A stretch of DNA of 64,000 bases from Paeniglutamicibacter kerguelensis (GCF_017876535.1 NZ_JAGIOF010000003.1:28818-92817); one strand, 5' to 3'. Positions 35,219 through 44,736 are shown, numbered from the stretch's first letter. Notes: generated by a model from the letters alone, not told the origin. Numbers and translations are program-made.

Positions 35219-35767
35219 TTACTTGGCAGGCTCTGCGTGGGTTCTCGGAGTGTGAACGATGTCGAAGTAGACATCCTTCATTTCTGCATCGGGGAACACC
35301 CGGTACGTGAATTCCTCAGCGTTCAGCGTGACAATGTCCGAATCGCGCGTGAAGAGTTCCTTGACGGCGTCATCCCGAGGGAGGATATGACGGGTCTTGC
35401 CATCCGGCGTGACTGTCCGCTTGCCCTGCATCTTGGGTGCATCGTCGAGGGTGAACATGGCGAAGGTGCCGTTGGCCTTGAAGTAAGCGTTTCCGACGAA
35501 GTTGCTGACATTCTCATCAGTCAAGGCAACCGCGTTGCCTCTCGCATCGGTTGCGCCAGTGGTTTACTCAGCAGTGGAGGAGAGGATCTGCGAGGGGGTG
35601 CTTGCTTGGGTCATTGCCGAGGCTTCCACGGTCGTCGGGGCCGGAGATTGCGTGGCCTCGGTAGCGGCGGTGCGGCATGCGGCCAACGGGCCGATGGCCA
35701 CCAGTGCGGATGCTGCAGCAACCATGGACTTAGAAAATCCGCCAATAGGCGCCCAACCCGGCAGCAA
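35219..35767 (-). pseudogene. DUF4822 lipoprotein interrupted by an in-frame TAA
   Basis: A single reading frame runs from a lipoprotein signal (hydrophobic VAAASALVAIGPLAAC with a lipobox Cys) through a Thr/Ser-rich linker. It is cut by TAA at 35566-35564, and continues in the same frame into a complete-looking DUF4822-type domain (LTDENVSNFVG, FTMFTLDD-like FAMFTLDDAP, FDIVHTP). Because frame and similarity continue without loss across the stop, one nonsense substitution explains the break. The C-terminal half could still start at TTG 35524, but would lack a signal. The likely true start is M at 35767 or 35725. An IS5-type remnant lies only 42 bases upstream. Confidence 0.7.
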
Positions 35768-35808
35768 TCATCCGCACGTCAGCGCAATTAAGCGTCATTG
35801 GGAACGAA

Positions 35809-35878
35809 GGCAGGCACGACCCCTGTTAAACAGGTTTTCGACCAAGAAAACGTCTGACCCAGGAGAGTCGTGCCTGCC
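35809..35878. repeat. 12-bp inverted repeat around the IS5-type transposase start
   Basis: GGCAGGCACGAC at 35809-35820 is exactly complementary to 35867-35878, which includes the GTG start at 35870. The left copy is probably the outer IS end; the right copy lets the leader fold so that the start codon is buried. Confidence 0.7.
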
Positions 35879-36485
35879 CTTCCAACATTCCTCATCGAAC
35901 CACTCCGGTGCCAATTCGAGGCGCTGATCCCGCCGGTCCGGGACCGCCACCCGCTGGGCTGCCACCGGCCACGGATCACCGACCGCTTGGTCTTCGACAA
36001 ACTCATCCAGGTCCTCGTCCTGGGGGCCTCCTACGAGAAGATCGGCGACACCGGCTGCTCGGCCACCACGATCCGGCGACGGCGCGATGCATGGATCAAC
36101 GCCGGGAGCTTCGCCGCCCTGGAGCAGATCTGCCAGGAGGCCTACTACCGGATCATCGGCATGGAACTGGAGAACCTGACCGTGGACGGGTGCATCGTCA
36201 AGCCCCCGTGCGGCGGGGAACTGGCCGGAAAATCCCCGGTGGACCGCGGCAAGCTGGGCACCAAGCGTTCCGTGCTCACCGACGGCAGGGGCATCCCGCT
36301 GGGTCGTGGAACGCACCAACTCATGGCACAACCGAGGATTCAAAAACTCCTCATCTGCACCGAATGGAAGGTCCGCGTCATCGACGCCATGATCAGCCTG
36401 GCCAACAGCATCATCATCCTCCGACGACTCATCCGCGAAGCCTGGTTCACCCACCGCTGGGGATACCAGCCCCAAACGAAAGCCC
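35870..36485 (+). pseudogene. IS5-family transposase, internally deleted remnant
   Basis: From GTG 35870 the protein reads as the N-terminal half of an IS5-family transposase (LPTFLIEPLRCQFEALIPP, then YEKIGDTGCSATTIRRRRDAW and NLTVDGCIVKPPCGGE). At about 36301 it jumps straight to the C-terminal part: a VVERTNSWHNRGF segment appears in another frame, and the following LLICTE...RRLIREAWFTHRW is back in the first frame. The DDE core between these blocks, roughly 100 residues, is missing and one base is lost near 36345. No right-end inverted repeat is seen. The long frame past 36490 is only the antisense of the cytosine deaminase gene. This copy cannot transpose by itself. Confidence 0.82.
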
Positions 36486-36601
36486 TGACCTTCAACCCCT
36501 GTCGGCGCAATTTCTTAGTCCGGCGGCGAAGAGTCTCCGGCCAGGCATTGCAAGCCTGCCCGGAGACCCACGTTCAGAAGAAAATGCGATGCAAGCCAGA
36601 A

Positions 36602-37045
36602 TTATCCTGCACTGAACATTTCCCACCGGTCTCGATGCTGGTTTTTGAACTCGGCTACAAGATCTATACAGCCCCGGTGACCGATGACTTGGACATCAAT
36701 CCCCGCTGCTTTCAACCACTCCAGGGCTCCCTGGTAGTGAACATCCTCACCGACAATGACACGTCGCACACCACTGACGATGATGGCTCCGGCGCACATC
36801 GGGCAAGGCGCTTCGGTAGCTACGACGAAAACGTCCTGGTCCGGTGCGAAAGGTTGTTGCACGATACCGCCAAGACAATTCAATTCGGCATGTGAGAAAT
36901 ACTGACGATCCTGGACCTGGCGGTTCCGTCCGCTAGCTACGATTTTTCCGTCGCAAACGAGGACCGCCCCAAAGGGCATGCCTCCTTCAGCGACGCTGGC
37001 CGCTGCTTCTTGCAATGCTCTGTCGAGGTATGCGTGGTAGGTCAA
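36602..37045 (-). CDS. Cytosine/nucleobase deaminase, yeast FCY1-like
   Basis: 147 aa of the CMP/dCMP deaminase fold. Zinc site: H52-A-E54 and P-C81-P-M-C84. The C-terminal half (VRRVIVGEDVHYQGALEWLKAAGIDV) and the end RDRWEM are closer to the fungal-type cytosine deaminase FCY1 than to TadA or guanine deaminase. It would convert cytosine to uracil and ammonia. Start is TTG 37045 with AAAGGA 6 nt upstream. It lies 83 nt behind an NCS1 permease gene on the same strand, the classical cytosine permease/deaminase pairing, though bacteria usually use the unrelated CodA. An IS5 remnant ends just beyond its stop. Confidence 0.8.
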   Translation of the reverse strand: MTYHAYLDRALQEAAASVAEGGMPFGAVLVCDGKIVASGRNRQVQDRQYFSHAELNCLGGIVQQPFAPDQDVFVVATEAPCPMCAGAIIVSGVRRVIVGEDVHYQGALEWLKAAGIDVQVIGHRGCIDLVAEFKNQHRDRWEMFSAG

Positions 37046-37128
37046 TGGTTATCCTTTCAGTATCCGTTGAGCAACGGGATCCGGGCATGGGCAGGGGCGA
37101 TTGGATGCAACTAATGCGGTGGACCAGA

Positions 37129-38625
37129 TCAGGATGCGGGATCCGACACTGTGGCATTCGTGGCTGACTGGGCGGCAAGGCCGTGCTTGGGATGCCTGGC
37201 GAGATAGGGATACAGAGCAAAGGCCGCGCCCGCTCCAATGAACCAGGAGAAGGGCGCGATGACGCTGAACATCGGTACTAAAGCTGCACTCACGGAGAAC
37301 GCGGCGGCGACCGCCAGAGTTTTCACTGCGGTCAAATTAAAGCCTTTGGTGTACCAATAGGCGGCCGTTGGGCTATCGGTGTAGAGCGCAGAAGTGTCAA
37401 TGTGCTGTTTCCTGACGCGGTAGAAGTCGGCCATGAGGATCCCGAAGAGAGGTCCGATGAGAGCGCCGAGCGTACCAAGGGTGTATTGGATCATGTCCGG
37501 GTTGCTGTAGAGGTTCCAGGGCATGACGACGATGGCGAGTATCGAGGCGATGATTCCGCCCTTGCGGAAGTTGATCTTGCTCGGAATGAAGTTGGCCAAA
37601 TCAAATGCAGCCGAAATGAAGTTTGCGACAATGTTGGTGGCCACCGTAGAGATGGCAAATGTCAGGACGCCTAGCAACACCGCAGTGGTGTGGTCGATCC
37701 GCGCAACAAGGTGAACCGGGTCCATGATCATTTCACCGAATACCTCGAAGCCACCTGACGTGGTGACGACGGTGACGAGGGCGAAAATCATCAGATTCAC
37801 GGGCAGTCCGAGGAAGTTGCCGCGTTTCATGCTCTTGGGCGACTTCAGCAATCTGGAGAAGTCCGCAAAGTTCAAGGTTGTCCCCGCAAAGTACGATACG
37901 ACCAGGGCCACGGCGGTGATGAACATTCCCCACATCTGGCCGCCGGTGAGTTGCTCGGAGCTGAGCGTAAAACTGATGTTGCCCGGACCGGCCTTCATTA
38001 CGATCCATCCGGCCAGCAGGAACATTACGACATAGACCCCGGGCCCGGCCCAATCGCAGAAACGCCGAACCGTCTCGATGCCCCGATAAAAGACAATGAA
38101 TTGGATGGCCCAGAGAACGAGGAATGCAATCCATCCGAGTGTCGATAGCCCCAAGAAGGAATCTTCCGTCAGGGGCGTGAGGTTGGGGAAGAAGCGCAGT
38201 AAGGCGACAACGATAGCGGTGGAAGCCACCCATGTCTGGATGCCATACCAACACGTTGCGATGACGGCCTTGATGATTCCTGGAATGTTGGCCCCCAAGA
38301 CGCCGAAGCTGGGGCGGCATGACACCGCGAATGGTATGCCATATGTCTGGCCGATTTTTCCGACTTTGTTGACAAAGAAATTGGTCAAACCGATGCCCAG
38401 AAGTAGGGCAATCAGGACCTGCCAACCGGGTATCCCCAGTGCGAACAGGCTTGCGGCAAAAACGTAGCCTGCAACGCTGTGGACATTGGACATCCACATG
38501 GAGAACAGGCTGTAGGTGCCCCAAGTTTTGGTCTTGACCGGAAGGAGGTCTTCATTGCTAAGCCGTGGACTGAAATGCTGATTTGACGTGGGATCGCCCT
38601 GTTCAGTGTTCTGTTCTAACGACAC
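37129..38625 (-). CDS. NCS1 family nucleobase permease
   Basis: About 498 aa with twelve hydrophobic segments. NCS1 traits are SNEDLLPVKTKTWGTYSLFSMWM before the first helix, and SCRPSFGVLGANIPG and CWYGIQTW in helix 3 region, which line the substrate pocket. I chose GTG 38625, preceded by AAAGGCG; the longer frame to 38805 lacks a ribosome site. NCS1 carriers import cytosine, allantoin, uracil or hydantoin with Na+ or H+. Pairing with the deaminase gene favours cytosine, but the nearby ureide operon leaves allantoin or hydantoin possible. An inverted repeat 193 bp upstream may be its operator. Confidence 0.87.
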   Translation of the reverse strand: MSLEQNTEQGDPTSNQHFSPRLSNEDLLPVKTKTWGTYSLFSMWMSNVHSVAGYVFAASLFALGIPGWQVLIALLLGIGLTNFFVNKVGKIGQTYGIPFAVSCRPSFGVLGANIPGIIKAVIATCWYGIQTWVASTAIVVALLRFFPNLTPLTEDSFLGLSTLGWIAFLVLWAIQFIVFYRGIETVRRFCDWAGPGVYVVMFLLAGWIVMKAGPGNISFTLSSEQLTGGQMWGMFITAVALVVSYFAGTTLNFADFSRLLKSPKSMKRGNFLGLPVNLMIFALVTVVTTSGGFEVFGEMIMDPVHLVARIDHTTAVLLGVLTFAISTVATNIVANFISAAFDLANFIPSKINFRKGGIIASILAIVVMPWNLYSNPDMIQYTLGTLGALIGPLFGILMADFYRVRKQHIDTSALYTDSPTAAYWYTKGFNLTAVKTLAVAAAFSVSAALVPMFSVIAPFSWFIGAGAAFALYPYLARHPKHGLAAQSATNATVSDPAS

Positions 38626-38817
38626 GGATATCGCCTTTCGTTGCCCCGAGCCTGAGGCTTCGCGCACCTTGCCACATCGAGCGGGCAGGCCGGAGCGCAA
38701 TTGCAGCCACAGGGGGAAATGGTGGAGTGTATGGCCGGGCAATCTCGCCTGGGCCGAATTGTAAAGATCGAAAACTGGGTCCTGGGGGGATCGCCCGCTA
38801 CTCACTAGTTTCCGCCT

Positions 38818-38837
38818 GGTGAAATCTTAATTTCACC
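38818..38837. promoter_or_regulatory. Perfect GGTGAAAT inverted repeat upstream of the NCS1 permease
   Basis: GGTGAAAT (38818-38825), loop CTTA, ATTTCACC (38830-38837). A 20-bp symmetric site in the promoter-proximal region of the permease/deaminase operon; a candidate operator for a regulator not encoded nearby. Confidence 0.5.
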
Positions 38838-39406
38838 TCCAAATAGTGTCACGCATCTCATTGTTGGTCAATAGAAATGCTCTCTTGGTATACCGGGATG
38901 GGAAAAGGTCAGGTGCCGCACGACGGTTTTGGGTGCTCGGAATGACTAAGACCTGACACGGTTCAATGTTGCCCCGCATTTCATCTCCACCGGGCGGGGC
39001 AAGCTTGATCAGAGCTGGATGCATTTGGTGCATGAGGCGGCGTCTATCGCTACGTTCGGGTAGTTGGCCCCGCAAGAATCCCGATTTTGGCGGTAAAACA
39101 TTGGCCTTCTGCTGTCGAAGGATGGGATACACGGCAGGAAGCCGGCCAGAGTCACCAGCGCTTCGATCAGCTCCGCCCGAGGACGCGTCCCGGGCGGCAC
39201 GGCCGCCATGGCCGGCAAAGGCTCGGTCGGTTCGACTTTGGAAGCCGTCCCAGCTGGCTGGGCAAGTGGCGTGAAGCTGGCCTTCCAATGAAAAGGGGGT
39301 TACCTAGCGCCCGGAGGGTACCGAGGGTCCCCAATTACCGGTGCCACATTCCCACCTATGCAGCAGGGCCTATGGACGTCAACCGTGGGTTGATTGGGGG
39401 CTCTTT
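38838..39406. other. 569-bp region without a supportable gene
   Basis: Open frames here on both strands have no family resemblance, and no ribosome site fits. It lies between the cytosine permease promoter and a decayed repeat gene and is probably debris of the same decay. Confidence 0.45.
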
Positions 39407-40000
39407 GTGCGAGTCGCTGGCGGAAAACCAGGACTGGCGCCCGTTTCCGTAGACAGCGCCCAGCTCCCGGTTGGCGACCCCACCTTCAGCACCACCGTTT
39501 AGGGAACGCCGAAGGTGGGAAAAGGGCTGACTGCCCCACATGGATCCCATGGGTTTGGTTCTGCCGTGCGCTACCAGTGGCTGCACAACGGTAAGAACAT
39601 GTCCAGGGCCACGGGCAAAACCTACACGCCCACGGCCAAGGACCACGGCAACAAGCTCAGCGCCCGCGTCCATGCCTCCGTCCTCGGCGTCAGACCACTT
39701 GTACACGGCCTCCGCGCAGACTCGGTCCGTCGCATATGGCACTTTGTCCGCGCCCGCCGTGAAAGCGAAAGGCACCGGCGCGTCAGATCCCCACTGACCG
39801 CATCGCATTCAACCTTCAAGCCCAAAGTCTCGGTGAAGTACACCTGGCTACGCAACGGCAAGGCCAAATCCATGTCCACAGGCAAGACCTACAAGCTCAC
39901 CCGAACCGATCGCGGCAAGAGAATCAGCGTCTGCATCACCGGAACCTTTCCCGGATACAAAGCGGCCACCAAGACGTCGGCCTCCTTGCACGTCCGCTAA
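39407..40000 (+). pseudogene. Remnant of a secreted Ig-like repeat protein
   Basis: The sequence encodes fragments of two tandem repeats of the actinobacterial surface/enzymes-tail type (VRYQWLHNGKNMSRATGKTY, then VKYTWLRNGKAKSMSTGKTY, followed by RGKRISVCITGTFPGYK). The frame is broken by TAG at 39498-39500 between TFSTTV and GTPKVGKGLTA. It is then shifted around 39690, where the expected LYTASAQTRSVAYG continues in another frame, and is restored near 39790. No signal peptide or catalytic domain survives. These repeats usually decorate cell-wall hydrolases; here only the C-terminal tail remains. Confidence 0.7.
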
Positions 40001-40388
40001 CCCGACAGCTTCCTGAAGAGCCAGGGCGCTGAAGTCAACCCCGCGTTGAACGATCCCTCACGAACAAACGCTCGGAGATAAGACGGTCCACCGGACATCG
40101 AGGACGTTGACGCGGTGTCCTGAAGATCTCCAATTATTGGAGAACCGTGAAAACCTCGCACAAGCTGGTTGACCGAGTTTCCGCAAACAGATCGTTTTGG
40201 AAAGTCATCTCACCAATTTGACGGCACTGGAACGAACCATTTGCCGATCCCCCACCGCGACACTCTGACATCAAAAGTCCGACAGTTAAATACGTTGGTA
40301 ACTCGCGGATCTACGTGGGCTCTCGATTCGCGGATGCCCCGCCCGCAAAACCGTCCCGGTCAGGTGACACAAACGCTACACTCGAGAC
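40001..40388. promoter_or_regulatory. Upstream region of the resolvase, possible res site
   Basis: Contains the perfect inverted repeat TCTCCAAT-T-ATTGGAGA at 40127-40143, whose A/T-rich centre resembles a resolvase crossover subsite, and a GGTCCACCGG motif near 40085. Serine resolvases normally act on res sites just upstream of their own gene. Three complete subsites were not resolved by eye. Confidence 0.4.
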
Positions 40389-40961
40389 ATGTCACCACAC
40401 CTGGTCGGGTACGCCCGAGTCTCCACCAACTCCCAAGACCTCAGCTCCCAACAAGCGGGTCTCAAGGCCCTCGGAGTCCCCGACGAGTTGGTCTATGTCG
40501 ACCACGGCCTCACCGGGAGGAACCGCGAACGCCCCGGACTCCAACAGGCCCTCGCCGCCTGCCGGGCCGGCGACACCCTCGTGGTCACCAAGCTCGACCG
40601 CCTCGCCCGTTCGCTGCCCGACGCCCGGGACATCGTCGAGGACCTCACCAAGCGCAACATCAGGCTCAGCCTCGGCGGGTCCATCCACGACCCCACCGAC
40701 CCCGTCGGCAAGCTCCTCTTCAACGTCCTGGCCATGGTCGCCGAATTCGAGTCCGACCTCATCCGCGCCCGCACCCGCGAAGGCATGCAAATCGCCAAGG
40801 CCAAGGGCAAGCTCCGCGGCAAGCAACCCAAGCTCTCCCCCGCCCAGGAAAAACACCTCGTAACCCTCCACCAGGGAGGTCAGCACACCAGCGCAGAGAT
40901 CGCCGAACTCTTCGGGGTGGCCCGAAGCACGGTGTACAGGATTATCCAGCGCAGCCCATGA
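40389..40961 (+). CDS. Serine recombinase, Tn3-type resolvase/invertase
   Basis: 190 aa, the normal length. Catalytic domain: GYARVSTNSQDLSSQQ with the nucleophile Ser12, VVTKLDRLARS with the active-site Arg pair, and the E-helix region FNVLAMVAEFESDLIRART. The C-terminal helix-turn-helix is SAEIAELFGVARSTVYRII. It would resolve cointegrates or invert DNA at local res-like sites. No Tn3 transposase accompanies it, so it is either an orphan of a decayed transposon or the recombinase of the island that begins here. The flanking DNA changes composition immediately downstream. Confidence 0.87.
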   Translation: MSPHLVGYARVSTNSQDLSSQQAGLKALGVPDELVYVDHGLTGRNRERPGLQQALAACRAGDTLVVTKLDRLARSLPDARDIVEDLTKRNIRLSLGGSIHDPTDPVGKLLFNVLAMVAEFESDLIRARTREGMQIAKAKGKLRGKQPKLSPAQEKHLVTLHQGGQHTSAEIAELFGVARSTVYRIIQRSP

Positions 40962-41074
40962 GGAAAACGTGCTCCGAGGTCAATGAAATACGTCATTTCT
41001 CGCGCTAAGCTCACTATAAGTACACTCCCACTAGGAGCGCCCTGCGATCCTTAGTCCTATAAGGATTCCAAACT

Positions 41075-42943
41075 ATGCAGCTCTCACGGCTTACCCTGAA
41101 GAACTTCCGTTCATGTTCTTCCACCGAAGTGGAATTCGCCAAGGACCTGACCGTATTGGTCGGTGAAAATGCTTCGGGCAAGACAGGCATCATTGATGCC
41201 TTACGACTGTCCACCTACCCGGCCACCGGTCGCAGAACAGCTTGGTTTTCACCAGATCGCGACCTCACGCGCACCGCGGACAATGGTTCTCTCATAAGCA
41301 TTCAAACCCGGTTCACCAAGCTCAGCGAGGCTGAGGAAGCCATATTCATGGCTGGACTTGTCGACGAACACGGCGATTTGGTCTACACAACATCATTTGC
41401 AACTGATGCTTCCATCCCATCGCGGAATGCTCAGAGTTACTCAGTGGGCGAGAGCCAGATAGAAGATCCAGAGCCCGCTAATCGGCGACGAATCGCTCAC
41501 GTATATCTGCCACCTCTTCGCGATGCAGTCCGAGATTTGGATGGCGGTGAGGGCACACAATTACATGAGGTCTTGAGGACCTTGCTGGACGGCGACAAAG
41601 ATCAGGAAGAAACATTCAAAGAAGCGGCGAACACAGCACTTTCAAGCATCGCCGCCCACGCATTGCCCCAATCAGCTCAGCAGGAGATACAGAGGCATTT
41701 TTCGGACGCAGCGCCACCCAGCCGAAACCACACAATCCAGATCAAAACCCGCGTCCAAGAGCTCCGACGACTCGTGGGCATGCTGCGGCTGCAATTCGCG
41801 GAAACCGGGATTGACGTCGCAGACGTCGCTTCATCGGGATTGGGGTATGCAAATCTTCTCTATATCTCGATGATCGTTCTTCAACTCTCCAAAGCCCGTG
41901 AAAACGATCTCACCCTACTTCTTGTCGAGGAACCCGAAGCCCACTTGCATCCCCAATTGCAGGCGGTCCTTCTGGACTACCTTCGCCGTCGAGCCCAGGA
42001 AAGCGGAGACTTCACCGACGAGCTCAGGCCAGCAGGAAAAGTCCAAATCATTGTCACCACTCACTCCCCGAATCTGGCAAGTTCTGTTTCCATCAAGAAC
42101 ATAGCGGTCGTTGCACGACAGCAACTACAGACCGATCCCAAGGAATGGTGCACCCAAGTGACGCCGCTTTGGAGATTAGGACTCGACGAGCCGGAGACCC
42201 GAAAAATTGATCGATACCTGACCGTCACTAGGGCATCACTCCTTTTCGCCCGGAGGGTGGTTCTAGTCGAAGGTATCGCGGAAGCACTGCTCGTTCCGGA
42301 ATTCGCAAAACACTACATTTTTAAGAAACCGTCCCCGGCCGATGCAGCAACTTCGGACGGGTTGACGAAACTGGCAGAGCAGCGGCGCCAGTCGCTTCGA
42401 CAGTTCCATTCCTCATCGATTGTCATAATCGAAGGAGTAGATTTCGAACCCTACCTAAAACTTCTCCTCGCAGGGGCTAGTCGGCGAGCCGACAAGGTCG
42501 TTGTCATTACCGACGCGGATAACGACGGCGCCGGCAACGTCCGCAAACAAACATATGAAAGCAAGTTTTCACAGGCTCACGCGGACGGCGTGTTGTCCAT
42601 TCATGTGGGTACCTCGACTCTCGAAGCTGACTTGTTTGCGAGTGTTGAGAACGAACAAGCAATGAAAGCGGCGTTCCTTCGGCTTCATTCCAGATCTGAA
42701 CACAAGTGGACCGCAGTGAGCGAGGCTTCCAAAGATTTGGGGCAAGATGAGAGAGCCAAGCGATTTAGCCAGGCCATCCGAGCGGACAAGTCCCAGCCGG
42801 GTGGGTATGAGCTGGACATATCCAAGGGCGATTTCGCGCATCTGGTTGCGGAGATCCTGCAAGATGAAACGCACCCGGAGCATGCGTCATTCGAGGTGCC
42901 GGCCTACCTGGACGCAGCAATCCGTTCAGTTGCGGGGGACTGA
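41075..42943 (+). CDS. OLD-family ATP-dependent endonuclease, Gabija GajA-like
   Basis: 622 aa. ABC-type ATPase: N-terminal LKNFRSCSSTEVEF, Walker A GENASGKTG near residue 31, signature-like SSGLGYANLLYI, Walker B LLLVEEPEAHLHP near residue 283. A TOPRIM nuclease follows: VLVEGIAEA with its Glu near residue 395 and ITDADNDGAG (DxD) near residue 480. This is the layout of GajA, which nicks DNA when nucleotide levels fall during phage attack. AAGGA precedes ATG 41075, and the stop overlaps the helicase start by one base. Base composition is A/T-richer than the catabolic genes, consistent with transfer. Confidence 0.85.
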   Translation: MQLSRLTLKNFRSCSSTEVEFAKDLTVLVGENASGKTGIIDALRLSTYPATGRRTAWFSPDRDLTRTADNGSLISIQTRFTKLSEAEEAIFMAGLVDEHGDLVYTTSFATDASIPSRNAQSYSVGESQIEDPEPANRRRIAHVYLPPLRDAVRDLDGGEGTQLHEVLRTLLDGDKDQEETFKEAANTALSSIAAHALPQSAQQEIQRHFSDAAPPSRNHTIQIKTRVQELRRLVGMLRLQFAETGIDVADVASSGLGYANLLYISMIVLQLSKARENDLTLLLVEEPEAHLHPQLQAVLLDYLRRRAQESGDFTDELRPAGKVQIIVTTHSPNLASSVSIKNIAVVARQQLQTDPKEWCTQVTPLWRLGLDEPETRKIDRYLTVTRASLLFARRVVLVEGIAEALLVPEFAKHYIFKKPSPADAATSDGLTKLAEQRRQSLRQFHSSSIVIIEGVDFEPYLKLLLAGASRRADKVVVITDADNDGAGNVRKQTYESKFSQAHADGVLSIHVGTSTLEADLFASVENEQAMKAAFLRLHSRSEHKWTAVSEASKDLGQDERAKRFSQAIRADKSQPGGYELDISKGDFAHLVAEILQDETHPEHASFEVPAYLDAAIRSVAGD

Positions 42944-44736
42944 TGACAACGCAGAGCCAGATCGCTCGTCCATCGTCGTTTCCCCTCACGGAAAAGCAGA
43001 TGGCCGTCCTGGAACCAGGCACGAGGCTTATCGAGGCGGGTCCTGGAGCAGGAAAAACCCGTGCGATAGTTGCCCGTTTCAAAGAACAAGCGCATCGTTC
43101 GTCCCGCGGCATCGCGTTGCTGTCGTTCACTAATGCTGCTGTTAACGAAGCGAAGCTAAGGTGTGCAGACAGCCCTCACCTTGTCGAAGCACCGCACTTC
43201 TTGGGAACTTTCGATCACTTTTTTCACCGCTATATTGTCACTCCCTACATTGTCTCCAACCATGGAGTGATGCCCACCTACCTAGCTTCGTGGGACGATC
43301 TGCCGGACCATCTTGCAAGAATACGTACGCAGAGCGGAGGTATCGGTATTCGGCTGTCGCGTTTTCGGCGAAGAGCAAATAAGCAGCTCTACATTGAAAG
43401 CTCGTACCTAAGCCACGCAGAAAAGCAGTATTGGGAACGATTGACCCCCCAGGCGCAAGCGTGGATCCAAGGCGAAGCTTCTCGCGTCCATATCAGACTT
43501 CTGGATAGACATATATATGACACGTCTTCGGCACGCCAAATAGCTTTTGACGTGCTTCAACAGGGCAGCACATCGAAATATATGCTCCGCCTGTCACGCA
43601 GATTTACCGAGGTCATCGTTGACGAGTTCCAAGACTGTGATGAAAGCGAACACCGACTGCTGGAACTTCTCACCGCTTCGGGTGTTTCCATTGTGGTGGT
43701 CGCAGATCCCGACCAAGCCATCTACGAATTTAGGCAAGTGTCCAACAATGCATACGCGCGATATCGAGAAAAAATTCCTCAAGAAGAAATTGTGGAACTA
43801 GACGTGTGCCACCGCTCCACCCAAGCGATTTGCGGGATGGTGACGAGCCTACGGTCGGTCGGTCGGTCGCCCGTGGTTCCCAGCGCCGAAACCACAAATT
43901 ATCCCACAAAGACCTTCGTGATCGTCGGAAGCGGAAACAAGCTGAAAGAGGCAGCCCAACAGCTGAATACTCAATACGGCGTGAAGAATGATTCTTTCAG
44001 GGTCCTCTCCCACGCTACTTCAGACGCCCGAAAGATATCGATAGGAGGCATTGAACCTCCCAACGGCAGCTCCATAACTGAAAGTTTTCTCACCTCGCTA
44101 GTTACCCTCCGGAACAGTGGTAATCCAAAGATGCGTCTAGCCGCTGTCCGCCGCTTAGAACGGTCCATTCTCGACCTTTTTCAATGGCCGGACGCCACTT
44201 CTCACGGTAATCGAGTGCTGGAACTGGAGTCCCTCGGGTTGGGCCCAACACAACTAAGAATCCTCGTGGGGAGGTTGCAAGAGTCTTCCAAGGCTTGGAA
44301 ATCGCCGGATGATTGTGGAAAGGGCCTGCGCAACTTCATCAAGATTGAACTGGGCAATCAGCGTCATTCTCTCATCCCGACACTGAGCAACAAGCTAAGC
44401 AAACCAACAAGCAAGTTGTGGACGTACTGGGAGGAGTCCACCACTTCAAATCCGAATTCAGGCGTACCCGCATTATGGGCAAACATACATGCAGTCAAAG
44501 GTGCAGAATTTGATTCAGTATTATTGGCACTCCCCCAAAGAACCGTTGCTGGTCGCTCCCACGTTCTGGATGATTGGTCTGCAAATATTAATTCGGAACA
44601 ACGACGAGTTCTTTACGTTGGAGCTAGCCGCGCGAAACGGTTGCTCATGCTTGGAACTCCAAAGACGAGGCTGAGGCAGCTGATCCAGATCTTGGAAAGG
44701 GATCAAGTGTCCTACGAGGTTATCCATGCCAAATGA
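42943..44736 (+). CDS. UvrD/Rep-like helicase, Gabija GajB-like
   Basis: 597 aa superfamily 1 helicase. Motif I is EAGPGAGKTRAI near residue 32, motif II VIVDEFQDCDESEH near residue 228, motif III VVADPDQAIYEFR, and a late motif VI VLYVGASRAK. Domain 2 between them is shortened relative to UvrD (about 720 aa) but longer than the described GajB proteins (about 500 aa). The ATG shares one base with the GajA-like stop (TGATG), so the two are translated together. In Gabija, GajB senses DNA ends and activates the GajA nuclease. The call as Gabija is from family architecture and gene order. Confidence 0.83.
   Translation: MTTQSQIARPSSFPLTEKQMAVLEPGTRLIEAGPGAGKTRAIVARFKEQAHRSSRGIALLSFTNAAVNEAKLRCADSPHLVEAPHFLGTFDHFFHRYIVTPYIVSNHGVMPTYLASWDDLPDHLARIRTQSGGIGIRLSRFRRRANKQLYIESSYLSHAEKQYWERLTPQAQAWIQGEASRVHIRLLDRHIYDTSSARQIAFDVLQQGSTSKYMLRLSRRFTEVIVDEFQDCDESEHRLLELLTASGVSIVVVADPDQAIYEFRQVSNNAYARYREKIPQEEIVELDVCHRSTQAICGMVTSLRSVGRSPVVPSAETTNYPTKTFVIVGSGNKLKEAAQQLNTQYGVKNDSFRVLSHATSDARKISIGGIEPPNGSSITESFLTSLVTLRNSGNPKMRLAAVRRLERSILDLFQWPDATSHGNRVLELESLGLGPTQLRILVGRLQESSKAWKSPDDCGKGLRNFIKIELGNQRHSLIPTLSNKLSKPTSKLWTYWEESTTSNPNSGVPALWANIHAVKGAEFDSVLLALPQRTVAGRSHVLDDWSANINSEQRRVLYVGASRAKRLLMLGTPKTRLRQLIQILERDQVSYEVIHAK

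Noticed and set aside
35870..36895. 341-aa frame as one complete gene
   Set aside because: Only the first 200 residues are transposase; the rest is antisense to the cytosine deaminase gene.
38833..39288. 151-aa minus-strand frame
   Set aside because: No ribosome site, no family likeness, odd composition; probably non-coding.
40169..41008. 279-aa frame overlapping the resolvase
   Set aside because: Arg/Pro-rich shadow of the resolvase gene in another frame.
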